Shown here one piece after another: positions 1-10,339 of a stretch of 64,000 nucleotides of DNA. Position 1 is the first letter of the stretch. Each line of letters opens with the position of its first letter. The notes under the pieces are model-generated. The model searched no databases. It was not told the origin of the DNA and saw only the letters and a program-made list of their open reading frames with translations. The position numbers were made by a program, and so were the translations under genes. The stretch lies in the NCBI GenBank assembly GCA_947172415.1, contig OX359201.1:4526001-4590000 (forward strand). Direction: 5' to 3'. The stretch comes from Chondrosia reniformis. Its lineage: Eukaryota > Porifera > Demospongiae > Chondrillida > Chondrillidae.

Positions 1-447
1 CGGTTGACCATTGTTACAGATAAGACTACTATGTATGCTGTTGGTGGTATAGGTAAAAAGAGAGATCTGGCCACCTGCGAGGTGTACAATTCTGCCAAAA
101 ACAAATGGAGTGTCATTGCCACCATGAACGTTCCAAGACGTAATGCTGGAGCCTGTATGGTAGATAGATTGCTCTATGTTTTTTGTGGAATCGGATGTGA
201 AGATGCAGAAGTGTTCAATCCAGCTACTAAAACTTGGAAAATGATCTCAGGAGTGTCCAAAGCTCAAACTATTCCAAACAAGCAGAATCTATTAGCATCT
301 CAGGGAAGGATTGTTGTCATTGGCAGGTCTATCAAGGAATGTTCTAAAACTGTTGAATATTATAATTCTCAAACAATGAATTGGTTTATTTTGTCAGAAA
401 TTAAATCTGAACAGAGGTTTGGGGGTATACGTGCCTGCTGTATTTAA
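1..447 (+). CDS. BTB-kelch (KLHL-like) protein, C-terminal part, copy A
   Basis: Only the last ~148 codons are in the window; the gene continues to the left. The frame is open from the first bases and ends at TAA 445-447. It carries the last kelch blades, with repeated patterns such as TTMYAVGG, VYNSAKNKW and AEVFNPATKTW. KLHL proteins are usually Cullin-3 substrate adaptors; that role is assumed from the family. The sequence and ~840 bases of its 3' flank closely match copy C (31 kb), including the C-terminal residues SEQRFGGIRACCI, so A and C are a recent duplicate pair. Copies B and D end differently (SEEIQACCI). Confidence 0.85.
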   Translation, partial: RLTIVTDKTTMYAVGGIGKKRDLATCEVYNSAKNKWSVIATMNVPRRNAGACMVDRLLYVFCGIGCEDAEVFNPATKTWKMISGVSKAQTIPNKQNLLASQGRIVVIGRSIKECSKTVEYYNSQTMNWFILSEIKSEQRFGGIRACCI

Positions 448-745
448 ACTTGGAACATTTTGTATTTTGTCAAAAAGTAATATATCTATAGTTACTGTAG
501 TTTGCAACTTATATTATCATTTTGCAAAACCTTCACACATGTACTCCAATTGTATATACGTATATTGGACTACATTTTTATATGATATAGAGAAAATGTT
601 GATTGCAATTGTATATATTTGTACTACAACTATTAAATTTGAATAAATTCATACTACATGTATAAGCTGACAAATCTTAATCAGTGATCTCAAAAATATA
701 CATACAAACAGTAAATATATAGGTAAGTATATATTATATATCAGA

Positions 746-1071
746 TCAACAGCACTTCTTTTTGCAATTGGGTGTTGTGTCCATGTCAACTCTAAACGTG
801 TCTTGGTCCCCTTTTTATTACTTGATTTAACAGATAGTGACTTCTGATGCATACTAACCACCAGCTTTTCAGCCCCTTTTTTACATTTTGTCGATCCATG
901 TAATCCAGGGCCAAGTCCAACCACTCTCTTAAATCCCTACAAGAAACTTCATAAACACTAAAATGGCCCCCACTGACTCCCTGTAGTAAGCATCTGTTAT
1001 AGTATGAAACCTTTCTACCCCTCCTGTGTCCCAGAGATTGACCTTGCATGCGATATATAATCTTTCATCAT
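746..1071 (-). pseudogene. Rab-type small GTPase fragment, copy A
   Basis: Read on the minus strand it contains the Rab switch II region ([10 protein letters not shown]) and, in another frame, a C-terminal tail ending NCKKKCC-stop, a double-cysteine geranylgeranylation motif. It is broken: an extra TA near 1055 shifts the frame just before switch II, the NKxD/SAK guanine-binding exon seen in copy B is deleted, and there is no P-loop exon. It lies tail to tail with kelch copy A, as in the other units. The cysteine tail and WDTGG make Rab-family origin secure; the subfamily is not clear. Confidence 0.75.
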
Positions 1072-1099
1072 CTTAAAAAGGAACGTAAATATATAAAAT

Positions 1100-1535
1100 A
1101 TTAAAATTACAATCAAGAACTACACAGTACAAGTTACAAATTTAAAGAGGTCCAAGTGACTCATAGGATAATCAATATTTTAAACAGAACAAGACTTTAG
1201 TCACATGTACTGTTGCAGGCTTTGAATTCCTCAACTACTGCATAGAGGGTATAGTAGTTGATACAGATCATCCAATTGTAAGGTAGAACACATGGCCTAC
1301 CAATTACCTTTTCACACCTTAGTATAGACTGAAGATGATGCCTCCGCATGCCATATATCAACAAAGGTTTCAGTCTTAAAGAGGTCTCAGCTAATAACCA
1401 CAGCAGATTTAATTTGCCTTGTGAGGGAGATAAGAATACCGATGGTTGGTTGCATGCATTCACATACAGACAGTTTTGTAACTTGCACATAAGGGACATC
1501 ATATGACATACATATATAAAAGCCTTGGCCTTTTA
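1100..1535. repeat. Dispersed repeat R1, copy in unit A
   Basis: A ~430 bp block, marked by CCAATTACCTTTTCACACC near 1300 and by a terminus around the palindromic AAGCCTTGGCC near 1525. It recurs at 7520-7955, 23815-24360 (inverted), 31735-31922 (truncated) and twice in the 44 kb palindrome. Open frames inside it are not conserved between copies, so I treat it as a non-coding mobile repeat. Its class is unknown. Confidence 0.7.
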
Positions 1536-1639
1536 TGTCCTGTTATGTTTTTGTGGGTGGGGGATTTGAATGAAGCTAGCTAGCGCTGTGACCACCATCT
1601 TGAGTAATTTTTGATTCTTTATATGTAACCCAGGCAATA

Positions 1640-3300
1640 CTTCTGAAAAGGCAAGAAAGGATTTCCTTTCAGAAGCTCAGATCCTAGCCCACTTCTGTGT
1701 GCCATCTCAACATTTTATCTCTTCTTGGTGTGTGTACAAAAGGGAAAGCGGTTATGGTTATTACAGATCTTTTTCCAAAAGGGGACCTGAAAACCTACTT
1801 GAAGAGGTGAGCATAATTTCAGACACTCTGCTAGGTTTTCATAATGTTTTCAGGTAGTTTAATGACTTTCTATATATAAATTAAAGCTACAATAAATTTA
1901 ATACTTATATACGTAAATAATTACAACTTTTGTATTATATATAAATAGTAGTTTTTAATTATCTTCTGAGATATGCTAGTAATTTATTTTCTTCAGAAGT
2001 AGAAACACTTTATCAACAATAAGATGACAATCTATTTTTGTTGTGCATGGTCTCTAATAGTTTTCATGATTTTACATTTTTAAATTAACAAAAATTGCCA
2101 ATTTCTTACGAATTAACTGATCACACATACATTACTCTACAATAGTTTCCAAAGGATGAAGTGATATGTCATTATGCAACTCTGTAGTGCTCTGTAGTGC
2201 TCACTGAAGAAGAAGGGAGAAGTAAGTTGGAGATTTGATTTGTTACAGTATATCTGGACAAGTAAACAGTTTGATAAATAGTGGTCCATTAAAATTGTGA
2301 TTAATCATTAAAAACTATCAGCTGCCATTTGATCCTATAGATTGCATTAGGAATGGAATATTTGGCATCAAAATATTTCATTCATCGAGATTTGGCTGCA
2401 AGGTATCTCATCATATATGTTATCTAATTTGACTGAGACTGCGATATTGCACAATATGTTGTATTATAGGAATGTCCTAGTTGGAGATGGTCTTTATTGT
2501 GTCATTGCTGATTTTGGTATGTCCATTGAGTGCTTACTAAAGATGACTCATACTACGAGATGAATTCTAACTGTAATAACAGTAAGCTGCCATTTAAATG
2601 GATGGCTCCTGAGGCAATAGACTATAAGAAGTTCTCCACTTATAGTGATGGTAAGTAAATATACAGGAACGTTTTCAACAGTCAATTATTGTGTCCTTTA
2701 TGTTGAACTTCAAAACAAACTATTTTGATATACATATCCTACTTGTTCCAATACGTAGATCTAGAGGCCCTTGCCTCAATTTTATTAATAATTCTGGTTA
2801 TTTTTTATCCAGCCTCAATTTTAGCCCAGCATCCCTTTCAGCAACCTGGCTTCTATAAAAATATTTATTTTGGTGTCAGTGCCCTTTGCCTTAGGAGGCA
2901 CTTAATTAGTCTTTTCACAGCACCATTAACAGCCCCTTTTACTTGAAGGAGACACGTTGGGCTTTCACTCTGGCAACACTACTGCAATGTAAACTGGTTT
3001 AGATATTACAATTGGTTCACATTTCAACCCAATGTGTAATTGATTTGGGAAACCCCTGCCTCTACTCGAGATCCAACTTCTATTTAAGAATACCAAACAA
3101 CTAGTTTACTTAATCTACTGCAATATTATCATCAAACTCGTATGGTTTGATTTATATATATATGTGTCATGATCATTTTATAAAATTGTAGACATCAAAT
3201 GATGTTAAAGTGTTGGGAATTTGAAAAGGAAAGGAGACCTCCTTTCCTTTTGCTAAAAACTCAATTAGTTATACTCCAAAATATATATTCCACTGAAAAG
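1640..3300 (+). pseudogene. Protein tyrosine kinase domain remnant
   Basis: Spliced exons of a tyrosine kinase are readable. 1640-1806 has helix C (KDFLSEAQIL) and the hinge (VMVITDLFPKGDLKTYL). 2341-2402 has the catalytic loop IHRDLAAR. 2470-2516 has NVLVGDGLYCVIADFG. 2543-2650 has the activation segment and LPFKWMAPEA. Near 3199 is a subdomain XI piece, MMLKCWEFEKERRPPF. Introns have GT-AG ends. Lesions: one extra G between AHF and the next strand in the first exon; no exon for the WS-G-hydrophobic segment between 2650 and 3199; no glycine-loop exon found. It is a different kinase from the receptor at 14-20 kb. HRDLAAR marks a tyrosine kinase. It is probably dead. Confidence 0.7.
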
Positions 3301-3389
3301 GAGAGCAACATATACATTTTAATATATGAAATAGATGACCAGTACCAAAGAAAAGCAATGAGGTCGACCCAAATACTTAAATTTTAATA

Positions 3390-4389
3390 TATTTTTCTCT
3401 TGTTTTTGGTTTTTAATTTGAGTTTTCTTGTATACATATTATTTATATAAGTGCATTATATGTACACAGACTGACTATAGGGCTATTAACCCAAAACAGC
3501 ACTATACAATAGCAGTTGTTCTTGGAATAAAATTAAAAAAATTCTTCCGTAATCTGTTCTTCTCAGCCTTCATTCACTTCTGAGTCCATCTTGAATCTAT
3601 TGTCTCATATTTCTATATATATGTAAGGGCTGGTAGCGCCCAAGGGCGAGTGATTCCAAAATCCATATACACTGAAGCGCCATGGTGTATGTGTTATATA
3701 CGCATTTTGAAGACTAAATAGCAGCGTTTATACGAACATTTGGCAGGATTCTTTTGACCTTTTTTCATTGTTATTGTGCGTATAAAATCAATTAACATAA
3801 TTGGCAGTGTATATAAGAGCCTAGACATCCCATTGCAGTTATACCCGGTTATGGAATACAACACCTCAGCGTTGCCCCGGTAACGTCTGTGGGCAAAGCT
3901 TCTTCGGGGGTGATAGACTAGTACTACTTTCAGGCCACGGGTACACCAGACTATTCGATCGTGCGTGAGCTGAGGTCTAGCTACATTCTCACACTACACC
4001 AGCTGCGCTAGCAATACCTATCGCTACGTACCTTTCGGTACGAATGCCTTCAGAGGACCTCTTGTAAGTTTCGTGCGGTTTTTATGTCACTTTGCAGCTG
4101 TTAACGGGCTATAAACAATCTACACCTCCCTAGGTCCAAATTGGTATGGGCCGGCCGATTTTAGCACGTGCAACGTGGACCTGTGTCAGCATTAAAGGAC
4201 AAGACAAGTTCGGTTTATAGTTATCAGAAATCTCGAATGAAATGGGTTTTGGAAAAGAAACAGAAGGTACAGAGAGTGTACTGTATTTTCATGCATAGTT
4301 TAACTAATTCGAACACTGTAATCTTGCCTAGTTTAGTATATATTCCTGTATCAAAGTCTTTCTTGTATAATATAGTGAAAACAACCGAT
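3390..4389 (+). other. Upstream flank of kelch copy B
   Basis: No protein or RNA gene recognised. Bases 3640-4100 are more GC-rich than the surroundings, with short inverted motifs (for example around CGTACCTTTCGGTACG near 4030). From about 4098 the sequence matches the flank of kelch copy C from about 29095, which sets the left edge of that duplication. An open frame starts at 4168, but the same stretch is frame-broken in copy C, so it is more likely 5' leader than coding. Confidence 0.5.
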
Positions 4390-6066
4390 ATGGATAATGG
4401 CGAGGTAAAATGTGACTTTAATGGCCACTGCTCGTCTCTCCTGAACTCCTTCAAAAAGATGTTGGAGAACAGAGAACTGTGCGATGTGATACTGACCGTT
4501 GGAATGAAACAGTTTCACGTTCACAAAGTCATACTAGCAGCCAGTAGCCCATATTTCCAAGCTATGTTTACTAGTGCACTTCAGGAGAGCGCTCAGAAAG
4601 AAATTAATTTGAAGGGAACAAATGCGGAGACTGTTAAGACCCTTATCAACTGTGTGTATGAATCTACTCTAACTATCACTGTAGAGAATGCCACTTCTGT
4701 CCTCGCTTTAGCAGCTCAGTGGCAGATGGAGAAGGTTGTGGAAGTCTGCGGTACATTTATCGGCAAACATCTTGACATTGAAAATTGCCTTGAAATGCTT
4801 ATTTTTGCTGATGCACATGGCTGTGATGTCCTGAAGAAAGCGGCCACAGATGTTTCAATTGTCGATTTTTTAGGTGTTTGTCAAACAGAAGCATTTGTCA
4901 ATGCTCCCGTGGAAATCTTGTTGGAATTTCTGAAATTCGACATTTTGGTGATTCAGTCGGAAGAGAAGCTATTTGAAGACCTTCTAAAGTGGTTTAATCA
5001 CAGCCCTGAGCTCCGAAGAAGTGACATACTAAAGATGTTAGATCTTATCAAATTCCCCTTAATACCCTGGGAGGTCATCGAAGAGAAACTGAAACAGAAT
5101 AAATTGTATTCTGAGCCAAAATGTAAGAGGATGCTTACAAATGCACGTAACTTTCAGATGCATCCTAAAAAGGGAGCAGACTACAACATGGAAGATCCCC
5201 TATATGTTCCACGTAGTGGGAGTAAGCCGATTTATGTGATTGTATCCAATAAGGTAGAACAGTATGATCCAACATTAAATCAGTGGAAAAGACTTACATC
5301 TCTTCCTACTGAAAGGTATGGCTTTGAAGTGTGCACCCATCAAGGGTTACTGTATGTCATTGGCGGTAGAGATAAATCTGACCATTATACTCTAAACCTT
5401 GTGGAATGCTATGATCTAAAGAGTGGTCAGTGGAGCAGGCGTGCTGATATGCTGGAAAGGCGTTCAGATTTTGGGGTTGGAGTAGTTGATGGATATTTGT
5501 ATGTTGTTGGAGGGGCTGAATGGACATCCGTTGGGACGAATATTCTGCAATCTGTAGAAAGGTATGACCCAGAAAAGAATCAGTGGTCTTTTGTGGCTCC
5601 TTTGAAAAGCAAGCGTTGTCAGTTGACCGTTGTTACAGATAAGACTACTATGTATGCTGTTGGTGGGAGAGGTAAAAAGAGAGAGCTGGCCACCTGCGAG
5701 GTGTACAATTCTGTCAAAAACAAATGGAGTATCATTGCCACCATGAATGTTCCAAGATGTAATGCTGGTGCTTGTATAGTAGATAGATTACTCTATGTTT
5801 TTTGTGGGAACAGACATGAAGATGCAGAAGTGTTCAATCCAGCTACTAAAACTTGGAAAATGATCTCAGGAATGTCCAAAGCTCAAACTATTCCAAACCA
5901 GCAGAATCTATTAGCATCTCAGGGAAGGATTGTTGTCATTGGCAGGTCTTACTGGAAACATCCTAGAACTGTTGAATATTATAATTCTCAAACAATGAAT
6001 TGGTATATTTTGTCAGAAATTAAATCTGAAAATAACTCTGAGGAAATACAAGCCTGCTGTATTTAA
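4390..6066 (+). CDS. BTB-BACK-kelch protein (KLHL-like), copy B
   Basis: Intact single-exon frame of 558 codons. BTB domain ~residues 25-130 (LCDVILTVGMKQFHVHKVIL, then SPYFQAMF), BACK domain ~135-240, then about six kelch blades with the usual GG and Tyr-Trp spacing (YVIGG, YVVGG, YAVGG). The family normally joins Cullin-3 through BTB/BACK and binds substrate with the propeller; the substrate here is unknown. An earlier in-frame ATG at 4168 would add 74 residues; I chose MDNGEVK at 4390 because the upstream frame is not kept in copy C. It is 7 residues shorter than copy C at the start of the propeller (YVIVSNK-VEQYD). Confidence 0.93.
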   Translation: MDNGEVKCDFNGHCSSLLNSFKKMLENRELCDVILTVGMKQFHVHKVILAASSPYFQAMFTSALQESAQKEINLKGTNAETVKTLINCVYESTLTITVENATSVLALAAQWQMEKVVEVCGTFIGKHLDIENCLEMLIFADAHGCDVLKKAATDVSIVDFLGVCQTEAFVNAPVEILLEFLKFDILVIQSEEKLFEDLLKWFNHSPELRRSDILKMLDLIKFPLIPWEVIEEKLKQNKLYSEPKCKRMLTNARNFQMHPKKGADYNMEDPLYVPRSGSKPIYVIVSNKVEQYDPTLNQWKRLTSLPTERYGFEVCTHQGLLYVIGGRDKSDHYTLNLVECYDLKSGQWSRRADMLERRSDFGVGVVDGYLYVVGGAEWTSVGTNILQSVERYDPEKNQWSFVAPLKSKRCQLTVVTDKTTMYAVGGRGKKRELATCEVYNSVKNKWSIIATMNVPRCNAGACIVDRLLYVFCGNRHEDAEVFNPATKTWKMISGMSKAQTIPNQQNLLASQGRIVVIGRSYWKHPRTVEYYNSQTMNWYILSEIKSENNSEEIQACCI

Positions 6067-6552
6067 ACTTGGAACATTTTGTATTTTGTCAAAAAGTAAT
6101 TTATCTAGTATAGTAGTTTGCAACTTATAATTATATTATCATTTTTCAAAGCCTTCACGCATGTACTCCCATTGCATTGGACTATAGAGAAAATGTTAAT
6201 TGCAAATTGTACTATACTCATACATTAACAATCTTGGATACAAAAAATGCAATTAATTGTATTCAGACTTCTATATATGTATATATGTAACCTTCCTACG
6301 TATATATGTCTAGTCCACCTCTTTCTGAATTGGTGTTTACAATAATGATAGAGGGGTGTTTGTTGTGTAATATATATTGTGAGCTATCTGTAGAACATCC
6401 AGAAAGAATCTCATATACATCATTAAATTAGAATAAATTCACACTACATGTATAAGCTAGCTGACAAATCTTAATCAGTGATCTCAAAAATAAACATAAT
6501 ATATATATATGCAAACAGCAAATATATAGGTAAGTACATATTATATATCATA

Positions 6553-7479
6553 TCAACAGCACTTCTTCTTGGGTGTTGTGTCCATGTCATGATTGTTGTC
6601 TTGATCCCCTCTTTATTACTTGATTTACCAGATAGTGACTTCTGATGCATACTATCCAACAGCTCTTCAAGCCCCTTCTATACATTTTAGCAGATGTCAA
6701 TAGGAAGTCAAAGTGATCAATTTTGTACTTGGATGATAATGTCACCTTAGAAGACTCTAGATTGGCTTGCGCCATTCTTGGTTCTAAATCACATTTATTA
6801 CAGAAAACAGCAAAGGAACAGTCATCAAACTCTCAATCCATGCATGTAATCCAGGGTGGAGTCCAACCACTCTCTTAAATCCCTACAGGAAACTTCACTA
6901 CCGTATTCTCTCTAAAAATTCGTCACTAACTTTGTCCAGGAAAATTCGTCACTTGGTCGCAAATAGAGTTGGAATGAACAAGCTGGCCGAGGGTGACGAA
7001 TATTTAGATTATTTCGACGAAACATTAGAGCGGACGGCGAAACCTTGGAGCACTTTGTTAGGGGCGTTTCTCGAGACGAAATGGCGGGTTTTGAACTCAT
7101 CGTATGGACAGCAGTTCGAGGGTATCACATTTACAAAGACTCCTGGGCGCCGACAGTCGGGGAAGAATTCATCTGCTACCAAGAATGGGCCAATGGACAC
7201 GACAGGCACGCCTTCCAGCTGTCTGGCGAATAATTAGAGTGATGTGACGAATATTAGAAAATGGAAATTCGTCACCTATTAGAATGCGTTTGCACAGGTT
7301 TCTAGCGGATGACGAAAATATAGAGTGACGAAATTTTAGAGAGAATACGGTATATCCAAACTAAACACTAAAATGGCCCCCACTGACTCCCTGTAGTAAG
7401 CATCTGTTATAGTACGAAACCTTTCTGCCCCTCCTGTGTCCCAGAGATTGACCTTGCATGCGATATAATCTTTCATCAT
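6553..7479 (-). pseudogene. Rab-type small GTPase, copy B, split by a MITE
   Basis: The most complete Rab copy. 7352-7479 encodes [21 protein letters not shown] and [13 protein letters not shown] (switch II and beta-4). 6553-6895 holds DLREWLDSTLDYM, FAVFCNKCDLEPR (the NKxD guanine motif), FLLTSAK (SAK motif) and a tail ending TTPKKKCC-stop. Frame changes are needed after DYMH and before the CC tail, and no P-loop exon is visible. A 450 bp TA-flanked element (6901-7350) sits between the two halves. It lies tail to tail with kelch copy B. Confidence 0.75.
6901..7350. mobile_element. TA-flanked MITE carrying a HIRAN-like ORF
   Basis: Terminal inverted repeats of ~26 bp start CCGTATTCTCTCTAAAA and end TTTTAGAGAGAATACGG. 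TA flanks both ends (6899-6900 and 7351-7352), as for Tc1/mariner-type insertion. The inside is more GC-rich than the flanks. At 7045-7233 (+) it encodes a segment with RGYHIYKDSWAPTVGEEF and NGHDRH, resembling a HIRAN-like domain common in sponge and cnidarian predicted proteins (from memory). There is no transposase, so it must be mobilised in trans. Confidence 0.85.
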
Positions 7480-7519
7480 CTTAAAATGGAATGTATATAT
7501 ATAATATATAAAATATTAA

Positions 7520-7955
7520 AATTACAATCAAGTACTACACAGTACAAGTTACAAATTTAAAGAGGTCCAAGTGACCCCTAGGATAATCAGTATTTTAAAC
7601 AGTACAAAACTTTAGTCACACTGTTGCAGGCTTTGAAATTCTCAACTACTGCATAGAGAGAAGTAGTTGATACAGATCATCCAATTGTAAGGTAGAAGAC
7701 ATGGCCTGCCAATTACCTTTTCACACCTTAGTATATAGACTGAAGATGATGCATCTGCATGCCATATATATCATCAAAGGTTCCAGTCTTAAAGGGGTCT
7801 CAGCTAATAACCACAGCAGATTTGATTTGCCTTGTGAGGGAGCTAAGAACACCGACGGTTGGTTGCATGCATTGGCATAATCAACAGGGTTAGAGACAAT
7901 TTTGTAACTTGCACACAAGGGACATCATATGACATACGTATATAAAGGCCTTGGC
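7520..7955. repeat. Dispersed repeat R1, copy in unit B
   Basis: Same block and orientation as 1100-1535, ending at AAAGGCCTTGGCC near 7950. The duplicated PKN 3' end begins right after it. Confidence 0.7.
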
Positions 7956-8064
7956 CCACCCTCCGCCTTACCACAGAAAGAACGATTCATTCTCACAACA
8001 AATAACAGACAGCTGACCTGGTATTATAACATTAATAGAATCACTCTTTTGCAGATTTGATGAA

Positions 8065-8255
8065 AACAAGAAGTACAATCACACATTACTTGGAATCAAG
8101 CAATACCTTCTATCGTATGCTGGCTACTGATTTGTATAAATCTGGCATTATAATCGAATCACTCCTCTGCAGATTTATACAAATCAGTAGCTAGCATACG
8201 ATAAAAGGTATTGCTTGATTCCAAGTGATGTGTGATTGTACTTCTTGTAATTGGT
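8065..8255. repeat. Inverted repeat (hairpin), ~85 bp arms
   Basis: 8072-8152 and 8178-8258 are near-perfect reverse complements around a ~25 bp spacer; for example ACAAGAAGTACAATCACAC pairs with GTGTGATTGTACTTCTTGT. The related place at 45400-45490 has only one arm, so the hairpin arose in this copy. No coding potential. Confidence 0.8.
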
Positions 8256-8704
8256 TTCCTCAAATACAATTATTACTGACTTGGTTGAGCAGTTCTAGTT
8301 TAAATATCAGTTTAATTATTCATGTTGCAAGAAATAAAGCTATTTTTGACAGATACTGTAATACAATTATTATATTTGTCTAGAATCACATATATTAAAT
8401 TAACAAGGATTTTACATGGTGAGAAAACGTGATATAATATGGAATAGAGTTGTTCAGACGGGCATGTGTAATTTATGAAAATAACAGTGATGTTTCAAAA
8501 GAGTAATAAGTACATCTGGCCAGCAAGCACCACACTATATTGGAACCCAATCTCTCGAGTAGTCAAACCCACGGAATTGTCTCTGTAGAAGAAAGAAATT
8601 GACCATTATGAAACATTCCAAAAACAAGCAGCTACGTATACATATGTATAACAATATCGGAATAATGAGACTCAGCAACACAATTATTTACAGAAATGAA
8701 TTCG

Positions 8705-8740
8705 AACATTTCGACCCTGAAGTCTTCTTCAGCAAATGAG
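8705..8740 (-). other. Degenerate hammerhead-ribozyme-like motif
   Basis: On the minus strand: CTGAAGA, a short GAC..GTC hairpin, then GAAAT. This resembles the hammerhead core (CTGATGA, helix II, GAAA) but has A for the invariant U and a changed cleavage end, so it is probably inactive. The same motif is at 45925-45955 inside the parent PKN intron. Confidence 0.4.
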
Positions 8741-9184
8741 CAAATTATTCCTATACTATCAATATGAATGCAACAAACAACAACCATTATAATTATTATT
8801 TCATATTCGTAAGTATTTCATTACAAAAGCTATACTTCAAAACAGACTCATTCTGAAAGGTAATATATATGAGAGTATCTAATTTTACAGTGTATTGACT
8901 AGCAAATTAAACCTGCTCTTTGTTTGTCAAAGGCCATCTATTCTTTGGTGAAGATAGTATGGGCTCCTCTTGTGTGAATTCTTCATCAAAGTTGCTAACA
9001 TCAAACTTTGAGGCCTATCAGCAAAACAATAAACATTTCATCACCAAAAATATTACTATTTGGTACAAAAACAAAAGAAAGCCATGGATAATCAAATACA
9101 CCATTTTTACATGTTGCATCTACTTTAGAGTAAAGCCCTATAGGAAACTCAACCTAGAGAACTTTGGATGAGGATACAACAGTT

Positions 9185-9509
9185 TTCTCCTTGCAATCTC
9201 TACTTCAGTTATAACTCCACAGCAGGTTAAGGTAGGGTCAGTAATGATAAGAAAAGTATCTGGTGAGATAAGTACACTTGTAGTTGCTGTATCTGGCAAG
9301 TTGCTATTAATGTAACATTCTAAAAGGAAAATATATAAATATAATACTAACACTAATTAATTTAAGGACAAAAAATTTTTTAAGTGAATCTCTAATACGC
9401 TTAGCTTCCTACATTACATATATCGCGTCTTACCATTGCTAACTTGTGCAGCAGATACCCCACCAAGGTAAAGAAGCACACTATATATAAACCTTAGATA
9501 TCCTCTCAT
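9185..9509 (-). pseudogene. Receptor ectodomain fragment (third family member)
   Basis: The exon at 9434-9509 encodes a signal peptide (MRGYLRFIYSVLLYLGG...) with a GT donor. The next exon, from 9319 downwards, encodes the start of the same ectodomain as the receptor at 19 kb (CYINSNLPDT..., [11 protein letters not shown]). It stops abruptly near 9196, where the frame runs into the duplicated PKN block (ARRKLLYPHP). TM, juxtamembrane and kinase exons are absent. It is a breakpoint relic of the receptor family, tandem to the copies at 10.3-12.5 and 14.5-19.9 kb. Confidence 0.75.
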
Positions 9510-9519
9510 TAGAAAGCTC

Positions 9520-10339
9520 GTGATGGTACCGGTGTCCTGTTCTTTGTAAAGATTATTACAGCTGACAGTTCCGGTCCGTATACACATCCATATCCCGTCC
9601 TATACACATGCGTTATGATGCCTATCTAGGCAGCGGGAAAAAACTGCGTATAACTGTAAATTGTTTACATTTTCTAAATAACTTAAGGCTCCTAGTTTAA
9701 TTACATAGCTGAATGCGTTGCGATACACCTACAACCCGATTCGCAACATTCCGAATGGCTTCGAAGCTGGTACGTAAGTAAGCTTAAAGCTGTTAAGAGT
9801 TGTTATAACAGATTTAGAAGTTTTACGATTGATTATAATACATGTATATACTGTACATAATGTAGAGTATATAGAGTAACGTAGCAACTTACAGAGTAGG
9901 GTATTTGCCGAATACTTACTGGCCTGGTAGGGTAGTGACGCAAGAATCAAGCTTATAGGATCAGTTTACATTAATAGTAATCGTTTTTCTCTCTTTTTCT
10001 CTTCCATTACACAGAGTCACCAAATACACACTTGGGAAGCTTTTTTATTTTTTCCTAAATTTATACTTCACATAAATCATCACAATGTAATGTGTGTCAT
10101 TGTGGGGTAAATTGTCGAGGTGATCTTTGCATATCAATAACAGGATCCTAATGTATTAAGTGTTAACCCAGTTACAGCTTCATAGCTGTCCATTTAATAG
10201 TGTCATATATTTTATTTTTCTTATATACCTCCTCATCCTGTACATGTTAAAGCTTGGTTTCATACATATGTAAGTTTATATACACTTTTTATACCATGCA
10301 ATATATTGTGGCTACTTCTTTTAGCATGTAAATCCATAT
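9520..10339. other. No gene seen
   Basis: AT-rich DNA between two receptor fragments. Short frames on both strands show no family motif. Nothing repeated elsewhere in the window was noticed. Confidence 0.5.

Larger units (their letters stand above)
7978..9180 (-). pseudogene. Duplicated 3' end of protein kinase N gene
   Basis: About 1.2 kb closely matching 45340-46400. It keeps copies of the last two PKN exons. 8913-9014 encodes the turn-motif region ([19 protein letters not shown]). 8535-8582 encodes the hydrophobic motif exon (FRGFDYSRDW-stop). The splice signals remain, but there is no kinase domain. It also contains the intronic hammerhead-like motif. It abuts the signal-peptide/ectodomain fragment of a receptor at 9185-9509, so the junction fuses PKN-derived and receptor-derived DNA. 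Confidence 0.85.

Noticed and set aside
4168-4389. 74-residue N-terminal extension of kelch copy B
   Set aside because: The matching stretch before copy C is frame-broken, and BTB proteins of this family need no such extension.
9729-9950. 73-codon minus-strand frame
   Set aside because: No motif, no splice context, low-complexity composition.
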